Of a stretch of 64,000 nt of DNA, positions 17,202 to 25,789 are shown piece after piece (within the stretch, counting starts at the first letter, position 1; every line of letters starts with the position of its first letter). The stretch comes from Streptomyces sp. NBC_00414. Lineage in GTDB: Bacteria > Actinomycetota > Actinomycetes > Streptomycetales > Streptomycetaceae. The notes beneath the pieces were generated by a model, which worked only from the letters and a program-made list of their open reading frames with translations, was not told where the DNA came from and made no database searches. The stretch spans positions 3,162,001 to 3,226,000 of the forward strand of contig NZ_CP107935.1 of the NCBI RefSeq assembly GCF_036038375.1, given 5' to 3'. A program made the position numbers and the translations under genes.

Positions 17202-18647
17202 TCAGAGGGCGAGCCCCGTGAGGACCAGCACGCGCTCGTAGGTGTAGTCGTCCATGGCGAACCGCACGCCCTCCCGCCCGACACCGGACTGCTTCACCCC
17301 GCCGTACGGCATCTGGTCGGCGCGGTACGAGGGAACGTCACCGATCACCACACCGCCCACCTCCAGCGCCCGGTGGGCCCGGAAGGCAGCCTGCAGATCG
17401 TGGGTGAACACCCCGGCCTGCAGCCCGTACTTGGACTCGTTGACGGCGGCGAAGGCGGCGGCCTCCCCGTCCACCTTCTGCACGGTGAGGACGGGCCCGA
17501 AGACCTCCTCGCAGGAGATGGTCACCCCGTCCGGTACGCCGGCCAGCACGGTCGGCGCGTACGAGGCACCGTCCCGCTTGCCGCCGGCGAGCAGCTCGGC
17601 CCCGGCCGCGACGGCCTCGTCGACCCACGACTCGACACGCCTGGCAGCGTCCTCGCTCACCAGCGGGCCGACGTCGGTCGTGTCGTCGGACGGGTCCCCG
17701 GTCACCTGGGCCTCGACCGCGGCGACGATCCGGGGCAGCAGCCGGTCGTACACCGAGGCGTCCGCGACGACGCGCTGCACGGAGATGCAGGACTGGCCGC
17801 CCTGGTAGTTGCTGAAGGTCGCGATGCGCGTCGCGGCCCGGTCGAGGTCCTCGTCGCTCGCCCAGTCGGCGAGCACGACGGCCGCGCCGTTGCCGCCGAG
17901 CTCCAGGGTGAGGTGCTTGCGCGGTACGGAGTCCATGATCGCGTAGCCGACCTTGTCGGACCCGGTGAAGGAGATGACGGGCAGCCGCTCGTCCCGCACC
18001 AGCGCGGGCATCTTGTCGTTGGCGACGGGCAGCACGGACCAGGAGCCGGCCGGCAGCTCGGTCTCGGCCAGCAGCTCGCCGATGACCAGGCCGCTCAGCG
18101 GGGTCGCGGGCGCGGGCTTCAGGATGATCGGCGCGCCTGCCGCGATGGCCGGGGCGATCTTGTGGGCGCACAGGTTCAGCGGGAAGTTGAAGGGCGCGAT
18201 GCCGAGCACGACGCCCTTCGGGAAGCGCCGGGTGAGGGCGAGCCGTCCCTGGCCCCCGAGGTCGGTGTCGAGCCGCTGGGCCTCGCCGCCGTTGAACCGG
18301 CGGGCCTCCTCGGCGGCGAACCGGAACACGGACACGGCCCGGCCGACCTCGCCGCGGGCCCACTTGACCGGCTTGCCGTTCTCGGCGGAGATGAGCCGGG
18401 CGATCTCCTCGGTCCGCTCCACGAGCCGCTTGCTCACGTGGTCCAGGGCGGCGGCCCGTACGTGGGCCGGTGTGGCGGCGAACTCGTCGCGCACGGCGTA
18501 CGCGGCGGCGACGGCCTCCTCGACCTGGGCGTCACTGGGGACGCCGACCCTGCCGACGAGGTGCCCGTCCCAGGGGGACGTGACGTCGAAGGCGGTCTCA
18601 CCGGTGGCCTGGCGCCCGGCGAGCCAGAAGGCGTGGGTGGAAGTCAT
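17202..18647 (-). CDS. NAD(P)-dependent aldehyde dehydrogenase, candidate succinate-semialdehyde dehydrogenase
   Basis: This 481-residue cytoplasmic enzyme has the aldehyde dehydrogenase fold. The catalytic Cys is in GGQSCISVQ (near residue 285) and the general-base Glu in LELGGNGA. The cofactor segment IAPFNFPLNLCAHKIAPAIAAG resembles the lactaldehyde/phosphonoacetaldehyde dehydrogenase branch more than classic GabD. A role oxidising succinate semialdehyde from GABA is suggested by the adjacent PucR regulator and by gabT 4.4 kb away, and remains inference. The ATG at 18647 has GGAAGGG upstream. The promoter region holds TGTCCAAGACGTA (18724-18736), close to a motif upstream of gabT. Confidence 0.85.
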   Translation of the reverse strand: MTSTHAFWLAGRQATGETAFDVTSPWDGHLVGRVGVPSDAQVEEAVAAAYAVRDEFAATPAHVRAAALDHVSKRLVERTEEIARLISAENGKPVKWARGEVGRAVSVFRFAAEEARRFNGGEAQRLDTDLGGQGRLALTRRFPKGVVLGIAPFNFPLNLCAHKIAPAIAAGAPIILKPAPATPLSGLVIGELLAETELPAGSWSVLPVANDKMPALVRDERLPVISFTGSDKVGYAIMDSVPRKHLTLELGGNGAAVVLADWASDEDLDRAATRIATFSNYQGGQSCISVQRVVADASVYDRLLPRIVAAVEAQVTGDPSDDTTDVGPLVSEDAARRVESWVDEAVAAGAELLAGGKRDGASYAPTVLAGVPDGVTISCEEVFGPVLTVQKVDGEAAAFAAVNESKYGLQAGVFTHDLQAAFRAHRALEVGGVVIGDVPSYRADQMPYGGVKQSGVGREGVRFAMDDYTYERVLVLTGLAL

Positions 18648-18723
18648 GAGGGCCCGGCCCTTCCATAAAGTAGGTCAACTGCTCGACCACCCCACGGTAG
18701 GCCCGGAGCCCCGCACACCCACT

Positions 18724-18736
18724 TGTCCAAGACGTA
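18724..18736. promoter_or_regulatory. Possible shared PucR-type motif upstream of aldehyde dehydrogenase
   Basis: TGTCCAAGACGTA matches 11 of 13 bases of TGTCCAACACGGA upstream of gabT (22957-22969). A PucR regulator gene lies between these two targets. Chance resemblance is possible. Confidence 0.3.
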
Positions 18737-18791
18737 GCAGTGCTCCCCGACACAGCTCCACTTCGTCAGACACCGTGAGGGGCTCCCACCC

Positions 18792-18907
18792 AGGGGCGCG
18801 GGGAACCGCGCGCTCCACCACGACGCGCCCGCACGCGACACTCCAGGCCCCCCACCGCCAAGGGGCGCGGGGAACTGCGCAACACCTCAGCCCTCACTCA
18901 CCCGCAC
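18792..18907 (+). repeat. Two copies of the AGGGGCGCGGGG dispersed repeat
   Basis: AGGGGCGCGGGGAACCGCGCG at 18792 and AGGGGCGCGGGGAACTGCGCA at 18860 each run to a CCCGCAC end block. They fill most of the 286-bp gap between the aldehyde dehydrogenase start and the pucR stop. Confidence 0.8.
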
Positions 18908-18933
18908 CCGGCAAAGAGCCCGACAAGAACCGC

Positions 18934-20529
18934 CTACTGCTCCCTCGAAGGCGAAGCCGCAGCCGTCGCTTTCAACGCCAACCACAACTCCATCCGCACA
19001 TCCGGATCATCGAGAGACCTCCCGAGAATCTCCTCGACCCGCCGCATCCGGTACCGCAACGTATGCCGGTGCACCCCCAGATCCGCCGCGGCCGCATCCC
19101 ACTGCCCGTGCCGCGACAACCACGCCCGCAGCGAGGCGACCAGATCCCCCCGCCCGGTCGCGTCGTGCTCGTGCAACGCCCGCAGCAGCCCGTCGGCGAA
19201 CGCCCGCACCGCGTCGTCCGCCAGCAGCGGCACCACCGACCCCGTGGCCACGTCCTCGTGCTCGACCAGCACCCGCCCCCGCCGCCGGGCGACGGACAGC
19301 GCCTGCTCGGCCTGCTTGTAGGCGGCCCCCGCGGCGACCGGCCCGGCGGGCGCGGACACCCCCACGACCAGCTCGTCCTCGTCGGTCCCCTGTTCGGAAC
19401 CGCTGCGCGCGATACCGACGGTCTCCGCGTACCGGGTGCAGGCGGCGACCACCGCGCCCCCGTCCGCGGCGAGCACCACGAGCCGCTCCCCGTCGGGCAC
19501 GACCAGCACGGCCTCGCCGGACCGGGCGGCGGCTGCCTCCGCGACCTCGACGAAACCGCCCACCAGATCTCCCCCGGCGTCGGCGAGCATCATCCGGTAG
19601 GGCGCGTCCAGCAGCCCTCCGTACAGGTCCCCGGCGACCCCGCGGGCGTGGTCGGACTGTCCGGCGAGCAGCATGCGCAGCACGGCCGCGCCGATCCGCT
19701 GCTCGGCGGAGTACAGCGACCGGGAGCGTTCCGTGACGAGTGTCAGGAGGGCGATCGCGGAGTGCACGGCGTACCGCTCGGCCGTGCCCAGCGCGGACGC
19801 GGTCCCGACGGCGAGCGCGCCGCGGGCGCGGCGCCCGGTCCCCAGCGAGTGCAGCTCGACCCGGTCCTCGCCGTCCGTGCCGTCCGCGGGGTCCCCGCCG
19901 ACGACGGAACTCGCGGGCGCGGGCCGGTCGCGCAGCCGCTCCACGTCGGCGGTGATCCGGGCGGCCCTGCGTCCCGCCCATTCGGGTGCGGTGGCGACGA
20001 CGGCCCCGGAGGCGTCGTACAGCGCGGCCCATCCGTCGACCTGTGAGGCGAGTGCGGACAGCAGTCCTTCGGGGCCGTCGCTCAGTGCCTGCCGGGTCAG
20101 TTCGCGCTGCGCGGCGAACCCGGCGGTCACCGCCCGGTACTGGTCGGCGGCGATGGCCGCGGAGACGGCTTTGCTGATGGCCAGAAAAGGCGTGCGCCGG
20201 GGGACCTCCAGGAGCGGCAGCCCCTCTTCCACCGCCGCTTCGACCAGTGCCCCCGGGATCTTCTCGTAGTGCACTCCGACGGCGAAGCCGAGCCCGGCCA
20301 CCCCGGCGCCGACCAGCCGCTTCACGTACCGGCGCATGGCGTCGGCGTCCTCGGCGTCCAGCTTGAGCGCCGTGATGAGGAGGAGTTCCCCGCCCTCCAT
20401 GTACGGCACGGGGTCGGCGAGCTCGCTGGCATGGACCCAGCGCACGGGGGTGTCCAGCCGTTCCTTGCCCGCGCGGACGGTGAGCTTGAGCGTCGAGTGA
20501 TGGACGAGCGAGGCGAGCGTGGGGGGCAT
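18934..20529 (-). CDS. PucR-family transcriptional regulator
   Basis: This 531-residue protein has the PucR N-terminal ligand-sensing domain (about 10-130, including PVRWVHASELADPVPYMEGGELLL split across the start of the fold). A middle GGDEF-like/CdaR region follows. The C-terminal PucR helix-turn-helix contains DLGVHRHTLRYRMRRVEEIL. PucR proteins usually activate nitrogen-compound catabolism such as purine, GABA or polyamine use. The gene lies between an aldehyde dehydrogenase and gabT, so control of GABA degradation is the simplest proposal. It is on the same strand as the dehydrogenase but separated by 286 bp of repeat DNA, so it probably has its own transcript. The effector is unknown. 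Confidence 0.9.
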   Translation of the reverse strand: MPPTLASLVHHSTLKLTVRAGKERLDTPVRWVHASELADPVPYMEGGELLLITALKLDAEDADAMRRYVKRLVGAGVAGLGFAVGVHYEKIPGALVEAAVEEGLPLLEVPRRTPFLAISKAVSAAIAADQYRAVTAGFAAQRELTRQALSDGPEGLLSALASQVDGWAALYDASGAVVATAPEWAGRRAARITADVERLRDRPAPASSVVGGDPADGTDGEDRVELHSLGTGRRARGALAVGTASALGTAERYAVHSAIALLTLVTERSRSLYSAEQRIGAAVLRMLLAGQSDHARGVAGDLYGGLLDAPYRMMLADAGGDLVGGFVEVAEAAAARSGEAVLVVPDGERLVVLAADGGAVVAACTRYAETVGIARSGSEQGTDEDELVVGVSAPAGPVAAGAAYKQAEQALSVARRRGRVLVEHEDVATGSVVPLLADDAVRAFADGLLRALHEHDATGRGDLVASLRAWLSRHGQWDAAAADLGVHRHTLRYRMRRVEEILGRSLDDPDVRMELWLALKATAAASPSREQ

Positions 20530-20691
20530 GAGGCCTTCAGGTCTTCACAGGTTCTTCGACAGTCACGGACGAGGTGATCCTTTGGCCGCGATGTATGAAC
20601 GACCTTCGCCGATTCTGCCTCACCGTACGGTCGACCAGTGACCATATGTCCAGACACCTTGCCCGCGTACCGCTGAAGGCTCCGGCGCGGC

Positions 20692-22815
20692 TCAGCTTCC
20701 CGGGTTCCGCAGGTCCACCAGCAGGGGCGGAGCGTGCTCGCCGCGCACGCTGGTGAGCGAGAGCACCGCGTGCCCCGGCGGCACCCCGTGCGCCAGCTCG
20801 GACGCCGACCACCGTTCCCGCTCGACCTGGCGCACGGTCACGGCCCGGGCGGTGGGCGCGTTCCCGGTGATCACCCGGCGCAGCATGTGGACGGCCTTCC
20901 CGGCCGGTGTCTCCGCGATGATCTGCCGGTCGGTGACGTCCCGCGCCTCGATCCACTCCTTGCCCCAGACCTCGGCGAAGTCCTGCCCGTCCCACGGGGT
21001 GAGCCCGGACAGCGCCACCCGGCACCCGATCGCGCCGAGCAGCGGCGACCGCAGCGGGCGGGGCGCGTCGTCGAGCGTGCGCAGGGTCATCACGACTCCC
21101 GCGTTGGCGGACCGCAGCCGCTGGATCCCCCGTACTGCCTCGGGGGTGACGACCCCGGCGGCGTCGTCGAGGACGAGGCAGGCGAACAGGGACCGGTCCT
21201 CGCGCACCGCGACGCTGGCCGCGAACTGGGCGAGGACCAGCCGCGACAGGATCCGTGAGGCGTCCGCGTGGCCGCGCTGGGGCAGGTCGATCCGTACGCG
21301 TACGGGATGGTCGAGCGCGCGCAGCGAGAAGGGCCGGGTCTGCCCGGAGGTGTCGAAGAACCCGGCGAAGGCGGGCCGGTCGAGCAGCGCGACCCGGTCC
21401 GCGAGCACCCCGCCTACGTCGCCGGGCTGCCCCAGCTGCCGTTCGCGTGCGTCGAGTTCCCGCAGCAGCGACTCCTGGCCGCTCTCGGTGAGCGCCTTGC
21501 GGAGCGCGCCGAGCGGGCCGGGCGCGCCGTCGAGGAGCTGCCGCAGTTCGGGCACGGAAGGGAAACGGCCGTGGACGGTCCGGTACGGCCCGAGCAACTG
21601 GGCGAGCACGGTGGTGGACCGCCGGCTGTCCCCGCTGGGGTGCGGGTCGGCGAGATCACCGACGAGCGCCTCGGCCAGCACGGCCGCGGCCTCGTCCGGG
21701 TCGGTGGTGCCGCCGTACAGATCGAGGTCGTACACGGACTCGGGATTGCCGACCCGCACCACGACGTCGTACGCGTCCACCGGGCCGAGGCCCGCGCCCG
21801 CGGCCCCGACGACGACCACGGCGGCCCGTCCGGCGAGCGCGTGCAGGCACAGCGACTCGACGAGCGGCCGGACGACACCGCCGGTCTTGCCGGATCCGGC
21901 GGGCCCGACGGCCAGCAGCGAGGTGCCCAGCAGCTCGGGCCCGAGCGCCATCCCGGTGCCGCGGTAGGCGTACGGGTTGCGGGGGTCGTCGGCGGTCGTG
22001 CCGAGGCGCACCTGCCCCGTGACGAGGTCGTGCTGCGCGAGGCGGCCGGGCAGATCCCGGTCCCCGGAGGGGTGCAGGCAGGCGGCGGCACCCTCCCGGA
22101 GCACGGCGCCGGTGAAGGTGGCGAGGCTGTGCCGCCCGCTGCGCACGCCCTGCCAGGCGCGGGTGATCCGGGCGTGGTCGACATCGCGCATGAGGCCGGC
22201 CCGGGCGTCGGAGCCCAGCCGGTCGGCGGCGTCGGCGGCTCCGGCGGCGCGCAGGGCGTTCCACTGCGCGGGGTCCTCCTCGGGGGTGGGCGGCCGGTCG
22301 TCGACGGGTGCGGCCCGTCGCCAGGCGGGCAGGCCGTACCGCCGCCAGACCTCGCTCCACCGGCCGAGCCGGCCGACGCCGATCATGATGCCGAGCGCCA
22401 CGGCCACGTAGTAGGCGTAGACGACCACCACGGAGCCGAAGCTGTGCGGCTGGGCCCAGGAGTCCGGGATCATCGCGTACAGCGGGAGCAGCCACCAGCC
22501 GCCGAGGTAGCCGTTCCACAGCAGCGACCAGATCAGGTAGCCCACGAGGAACGCGATGAACGCGCCGCTCAGCAGCTGCCGGGCCGGGATCTGCTCGGGC
22601 TCCACCTCGGGCCGGGGCCGGTGCCCGAACCGCCACACGCCCGGCGCGGCCTCGGGCCGGGAGGTGCGCAGCCAGGTGAGGAAGGCGGATCCGTCCGGCC
22701 GCGGCGGCCCGCCGGGCGCCTGGGCGGGCCGTGGCGGCACCCGGGGCGGTCCGGCCGGCCGCGGCACACGATCGGCGTGCGTGCCCCGTGCGTCGTGCGT
22801 GCCGTCGCTGTCCAT
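20692..22815 (-). CDS. Membrane-anchored TraD/VirD4-like ATP-binding protein, function unknown
   Basis: This 707-residue protein has a Pro/Arg-rich N-terminal 60 residues. Two membrane spans follow near 85-105 and 140-160 (around LLSGAFIAFLVGYLIWSLLW and VVVVYAYYVAVALGIMIGVG). Its large cytoplasmic ATPase domain has Walker A (AVGPAGSGKTGG). A Walker-B-like segment (FACLVLDDAAGV) follows, and the layout resembles TraD/VirD4 coupling ATPases. No relaxase or secretion genes are adjacent, and such chromosomal copies are common in Streptomyces without a known role. ATG at 22815 is preferred over an upstream in-frame start because AGAGG precedes it. It diverges from gabT across a 266-bp region with a 22-bp palindrome. 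Confidence 0.75.
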   Translation of the reverse strand: MDSDGTHDARGTHADRVPRPAGPPRVPPRPAQAPGGPPRPDGSAFLTWLRTSRPEAAPGVWRFGHRPRPEVEPEQIPARQLLSGAFIAFLVGYLIWSLLWNGYLGGWWLLPLYAMIPDSWAQPHSFGSVVVVYAYYVAVALGIMIGVGRLGRWSEVWRRYGLPAWRRAAPVDDRPPTPEEDPAQWNALRAAGAADAADRLGSDARAGLMRDVDHARITRAWQGVRSGRHSLATFTGAVLREGAAACLHPSGDRDLPGRLAQHDLVTGQVRLGTTADDPRNPYAYRGTGMALGPELLGTSLLAVGPAGSGKTGGVVRPLVESLCLHALAGRAAVVVVGAAGAGLGPVDAYDVVVRVGNPESVYDLDLYGGTTDPDEAAAVLAEALVGDLADPHPSGDSRRSTTVLAQLLGPYRTVHGRFPSVPELRQLLDGAPGPLGALRKALTESGQESLLRELDARERQLGQPGDVGGVLADRVALLDRPAFAGFFDTSGQTRPFSLRALDHPVRVRIDLPQRGHADASRILSRLVLAQFAASVAVREDRSLFACLVLDDAAGVVTPEAVRGIQRLRSANAGVVMTLRTLDDAPRPLRSPLLGAIGCRVALSGLTPWDGQDFAEVWGKEWIEARDVTDRQIIAETPAGKAVHMLRRVITGNAPTARAVTVRQVERERWSASELAHGVPPGHAVLSLTSVRGEHAPPLLVDLRNPGS

Positions 22816-22890
22816 CGCCTCTGCCACCCCTGACCAGCCGCTCCGTACGTGGTTCCGAGTCAATCTAACGCCCTCACAAGGGGAGTTCAC

Positions 22891-22912
22891 CGCTCACCCG
22901 GCCGGGTGAGCG
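22891..22912. promoter_or_regulatory. Perfect 22-bp palindrome in the gabT divergent promoter region
   Basis: CGCTCACCCGG is followed immediately by its reverse complement, giving 22 bp with no spacer. It lies 190 bp before gabT and 76 bp before the divergent ATPase gene. It could be an operator or a cruciform/hairpin. Confidence 0.5.
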
Positions 22913-22956
22913 ACGAGACGCGCCCCCACCCCCTTGGACGTTCCCCGGCCGCGCCA

Positions 22957-22971
22957 TGTCCAACACGGACA
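22957..22971. promoter_or_regulatory. Possible operator TGTCC-N5-GGACA upstream of gabT
   Basis: TGTCCAACACGGACA is a 5-bp inverted repeat with a 5-base centre, about 110 bp before gabT. A related half lies upstream of the aldehyde dehydrogenase (18724). A candidate -10 box TAGCCT for gabT is at 23027-23032. Confidence 0.35.
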
Positions 22972-23081
22972 AGCGGCTTCTCCGACACCGCCCAGATGGA
23001 GCATGCCCACCCCCCACCCCCGGCCCTAGCCTGCGGGGAAGGAAACCCGTCAGCCCGTCGCACGACCCCAGGGAGCCCCTC

Positions 23082-24416
23082 ATGAGCGCAGTTCCGCAGG
23101 AGCGCCGCATCGTCACCGCCATTCCCGGCCCGAAGTCGCAGGAACTGCAGGCCCGCCGCACCGCCGCGGTCGCGTCCGGTGTGGGGTCCGTGCTGCCGAT
23201 CTTCACCGCGCGCGCCGGCGGCGGGATCCTGGAGGACGTCGACGGCAACCGCCTCATCGACTTCGGTTCCGGTATCGCCGTGACGTCCGTCGGCGCCTCC
23301 GCCGAGGCCGTCGTGCGCCGGGCCGCCGCCCAGCTCCAGGACTTCACCCACACCTGTTTCATGGTCACGCCGTACGAGGGTTACGTGGCCGTCGCCGAGG
23401 CGCTCGCCGAGCTGACCCCGGGCGACCACGCCAAGAAGAGCGCCCTGTTCAACTCCGGCGCCGAGGCCGTCGAGAACGCCGTCAAGATCGCCCGCGCCTA
23501 CACCAAGCGGCAGGCGGTCGTCGTCTTCGACCACGGCTACCACGGGCGCACCAACCTCACGATGGCGCTGACCGCGAAGAACATGCCGTACAAGCACGGC
23601 TTCGGCCCGTTCGCGCCCGAGGTCTACCGCGTGCCGGTGGCGTACGGCTACCGCTGGCCGACCGGTCCGGAGAACGCGGGCGCCGAGGCCGCCGCGCAGG
23701 CCATCGACGAGATCACCAAGCAGGTCGGTCCGGACAACGTGGCCGCGATCATCATCGAGCCGGTGCTCGGCGAGGGCGGCTTCATCGAGCCCGCCAAGGG
23801 CTTCCTGCCGGCCCTCAGCGAGTTCGCCACGGACAACGGCATCGTCTTCGTCGCCGACGAGATCCAGTCCGGGTTCTGCCGTACCGGCCAGTGGTTCGCG
23901 TGCGAGGACGAGGGCATCGTCCCGGACCTGATCACCACCGCCAAGGGCATCGCGGGCGGTCTGCCGCTCGCCGCCGTGACGGGCCGCGCCGAGATCATGG
24001 ACGCCGCGCACGCGGGCGGCCTCGGCGGCACCTACGGCGGCAACCCGGTGGCCTGCGCCGGCGCGCTCGGCTCCATCGAGACGATGAAGGAGCTGGACCT
24101 CAACGCGCGGGCGAAGAACATCGAGTCCGTCATGAAGGCCCGGCTGGGCGCCATGGCCGAGAAGTTCGACATCATCGGCGACATCCGTGGCCGGGGCGCG
24201 ATGATCGCGATCGAGCTGGTCAAGGACCGTACGACGAAGGAGCCGAACGCGGAGGCGACCGCCGCGCTCGCCAAGGCCTGCCACCAGGAGGGCCTGCTGG
24301 TCCTTACCTGTGGCACCTACGGGAACGTGCTGCGCTTCCTGCCGCCGCTGGTCATCGGCGAGGACCTGCTGAACGAGGGCCTCGACATCATCGAGCAGGC
24401 TTTTGCCCGTATCTGA
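23082..24416 (+). CDS. gabT: 4-aminobutyrate aminotransferase (class III)
   Basis: This 444-residue PLP enzyme transfers the amino group of GABA to 2-oxoglutarate, giving succinate semialdehyde. The class-III features are clear: NSGAEAVENAVKIARAYT, DHGYHGRTN, FVADEIQSGFCRTG, and the PLP lysine near residue 288 in TTAKGIAGGLPLAAV. The C-terminal VLRFLPPLVIGEDLL is typical of bacterial GabT. ATG at 23082 is chosen because AGGGAG sits 7 bases upstream; an in-frame ATG at 22956 would add a non-conserved tail. It diverges from the membrane ATPase gene. The neighbouring PucR regulator and aldehyde dehydrogenase suggest a GABA shunt unit. Confidence 0.95.
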   Translation: MSAVPQERRIVTAIPGPKSQELQARRTAAVASGVGSVLPIFTARAGGGILEDVDGNRLIDFGSGIAVTSVGASAEAVVRRAAAQLQDFTHTCFMVTPYEGYVAVAEALAELTPGDHAKKSALFNSGAEAVENAVKIARAYTKRQAVVVFDHGYHGRTNLTMALTAKNMPYKHGFGPFAPEVYRVPVAYGYRWPTGPENAGAEAAAQAIDEITKQVGPDNVAAIIIEPVLGEGGFIEPAKGFLPALSEFATDNGIVFVADEIQSGFCRTGQWFACEDEGIVPDLITTAKGIAGGLPLAAVTGRAEIMDAAHAGGLGGTYGGNPVACAGALGSIETMKELDLNARAKNIESVMKARLGAMAEKFDIIGDIRGRGAMIAIELVKDRTTKEPNAEATAALAKACHQEGLLVLTCGTYGNVLRFLPPLVIGEDLLNEGLDIIEQAFARI

Positions 24417-24810
24417 CCCGCATCTGAGCGAGGTCGCTCTCATCGGTTCCGGTCTCGGGGTCCCGAGGAGCGGGGCGTGTGAAGAAGGTGTGCGAGGTGC
24501 ATGGCGGGATCCGATTCCGTCTGTCGGACGCCTTCCGGCTGTCGTAGGTTCTACGCAGATGAGAGATGCACCCCGCCCACAGGGGACTGTGGGCGATATC
24601 AGGACGGGGCCTCCCCAGCTTCGCCCTGGTCGTGCCTTCGCGCACACAACCGGGGCCTTCGGCTCCGGGTCTCCTCACCGATCGGACAGTCGCTCGCCCC
24701 AAACCCCCCGGGGCGCGCGACAACCCGATCAGAACGGCCGCCTCGGCGCCACTTCGTGAACGTCCGCGCGAGCGGGTGGCAGCGAGTGGTGGGTCGGGGT
24801 GCCTGTACCA

Positions 24811-24852
24811 CCGAAGGGCTTGCACCTACCCCCCCTGGTGCAAGCCCTTCGG
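24811..24852. terminator. Perfect 16-bp inverted repeat, terminator-like
   Basis: CCGAAGGGCTTGCACC (24811-24826) pairs exactly with 24837-24852 around a C-rich 10-base loop. It is 395 bp past gabT, so it may end a longer 3' region or an unseen transcript. Confidence 0.55.
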
Positions 24853-24880
24853 CGCGTCCCGGCCCGGCTGCGGGCCGGCT

Positions 24881-24952
24881 CTTGTGGTCCGTTCCGCGCT
24901 TGTGGTCCGTTTCGCGCTTGTGGTCCGTTTCGCGCTTGTGGTCCGTTCCGCG
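24881..24952 (+). repeat. Four-copy 18-bp tandem repeat
   Basis: Four head-to-tail copies of CTTGTGGTCCGTTYCGCG differ only at one pyrimidine (C, T, T, C). The array ends 99 bp before the PAP2 start and is probably non-coding. Confidence 0.9.
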
Positions 24953-25051
24953 GCCGGGTGTGGTTCGCGGCTGCGGGTCGCGTGCGGCTGGGCGCGCGGT
25001 CCCCGCGCCCCTGACGGGGCCCGGCCGGGTCCTGCTGGCACGCTGTACGGC

Positions 25052-25771
25052 ATGACCAGCGTTCCGGATCGGCGGTCCTCGCCGCATGCCCCCGACAGCG
25101 GCAGCCAGGGCGAGGGCGAAGGCCCGCCTGCTGCGGGGAGCCGGGGCCGGGGGCCGGCCCCGCTCGTCCTCCTCCTCCTTCTTCTTCTCTTCGGCCTCCT
25201 CACCTGGCAGGTCTGCGTCGACGGTCCGCTGCGCCGGGCGGACGAGCGGCTAGCGCGGACGGTCGAGGGCAGCCGCCTCCCGGAGGGCGCCGCCGAGTTC
25301 CTCGCGGACCTCGGCAACATCCAGGTCGCCGTCCCCGTCCTGGCCGCGGTCGCCGCGTACGTCGCCTGGCGGGCTCTGCGTGCGGGCCTCCCCCGCTGGT
25401 GGCTGCCACCGCTGGCGGCCCTGATCACCATGGCCGTCGTGCCGCTCCTGGTCGTCCCGCTGAAGGAGGCCGTCGGCCGCACCGGGCCGCCCGGCATGGC
25501 GGGTGACGGCTACTACCCCTCGGGGCACACCGCCACGGCCGCCGTCGCCTACGGAGCCGCCGTCCTGCTGCTGCTCCCCTGGCTCCACAACCGCTACCTC
25601 CGCCGGGAACTCGTCATCGCCTGCCTGGTCCTGGTGGCAGCCGTGAGCTTGGGCCTGGTCCGCCGCGGCTACCACTGGCCGCTGGACGTGGCGGGGAGCT
25701 GGTGCCTGAGCGCCGTGCTGCTGCTGGGACTCTCGATGTTCCTGTCCCGCGGCGGCACGGCGGCTCGGTGA
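25052..25771 (+). CDS. PAP2-family membrane phosphatase
   Basis: This 239-residue protein has about five membrane spans beginning near residue 38 (APLVLLLLLLLFGLLTWQVC). The three PAP2 phosphatase motifs are present: LKEAVGRTGP, YYPSGHTATAA, and VRRGYHWPLDVAG, whose His is catalytic. Such enzymes remove phosphate from lipids such as phosphatidate or undecaprenyl pyrophosphate on the outer face of the membrane. The substrate cannot be told from sequence. The hydrophilic N-terminal 35 residues are Gly/Ser/Pro-rich. The ribosome site before the ATG at 25052 is weak. It converges closely on the chitinase gene (18-bp gap). Confidence 0.88.
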   Translation: MTSVPDRRSSPHAPDSGSQGEGEGPPAAGSRGRGPAPLVLLLLLLLFGLLTWQVCVDGPLRRADERLARTVEGSRLPEGAAEFLADLGNIQVAVPVLAAVAAYVAWRALRAGLPRWWLPPLAALITMAVVPLLVVPLKEAVGRTGPPGMAGDGYYPSGHTATAAVAYGAAVLLLLPWLHNRYLRRELVIACLVLVAAVSLGLVRRGYHWPLDVAGSWCLSAVLLLGLSMFLSRGGTAAR

Positions 25772-25789
25772 TCCGGCAGCCGCGACCCC

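Larger units (their letters stand above)
24417..25051. other. 635-bp non-coding region between gabT and the PAP2 gene
   Basis: I see no convincing gene here: the open frames lack ribosome sites and recognisable motifs. It contains a perfect 16-bp inverted repeat (24811-24852), a four-copy 18-bp tandem repeat (24881-24952), and presumably the PAP2 promoter. Confidence 0.6.

Noticed and set aside
20692..22815. Conjugation or type IV secretion locus around the TraD/VirD4-like ATPase
   Set aside because: No relaxase, VirB-like or Tra genes lie nearby; neighbours are GABA-metabolism genes.
24501..25055. Open frames in the gabT-PAP2 gap, including one encoding repeated ALVVRS/ALVVRF units
   Set aside because: They arise from reading through the 18-bp array; there is no ribosome site, and the frame merges with the PAP2 gene only because no stop intervenes.
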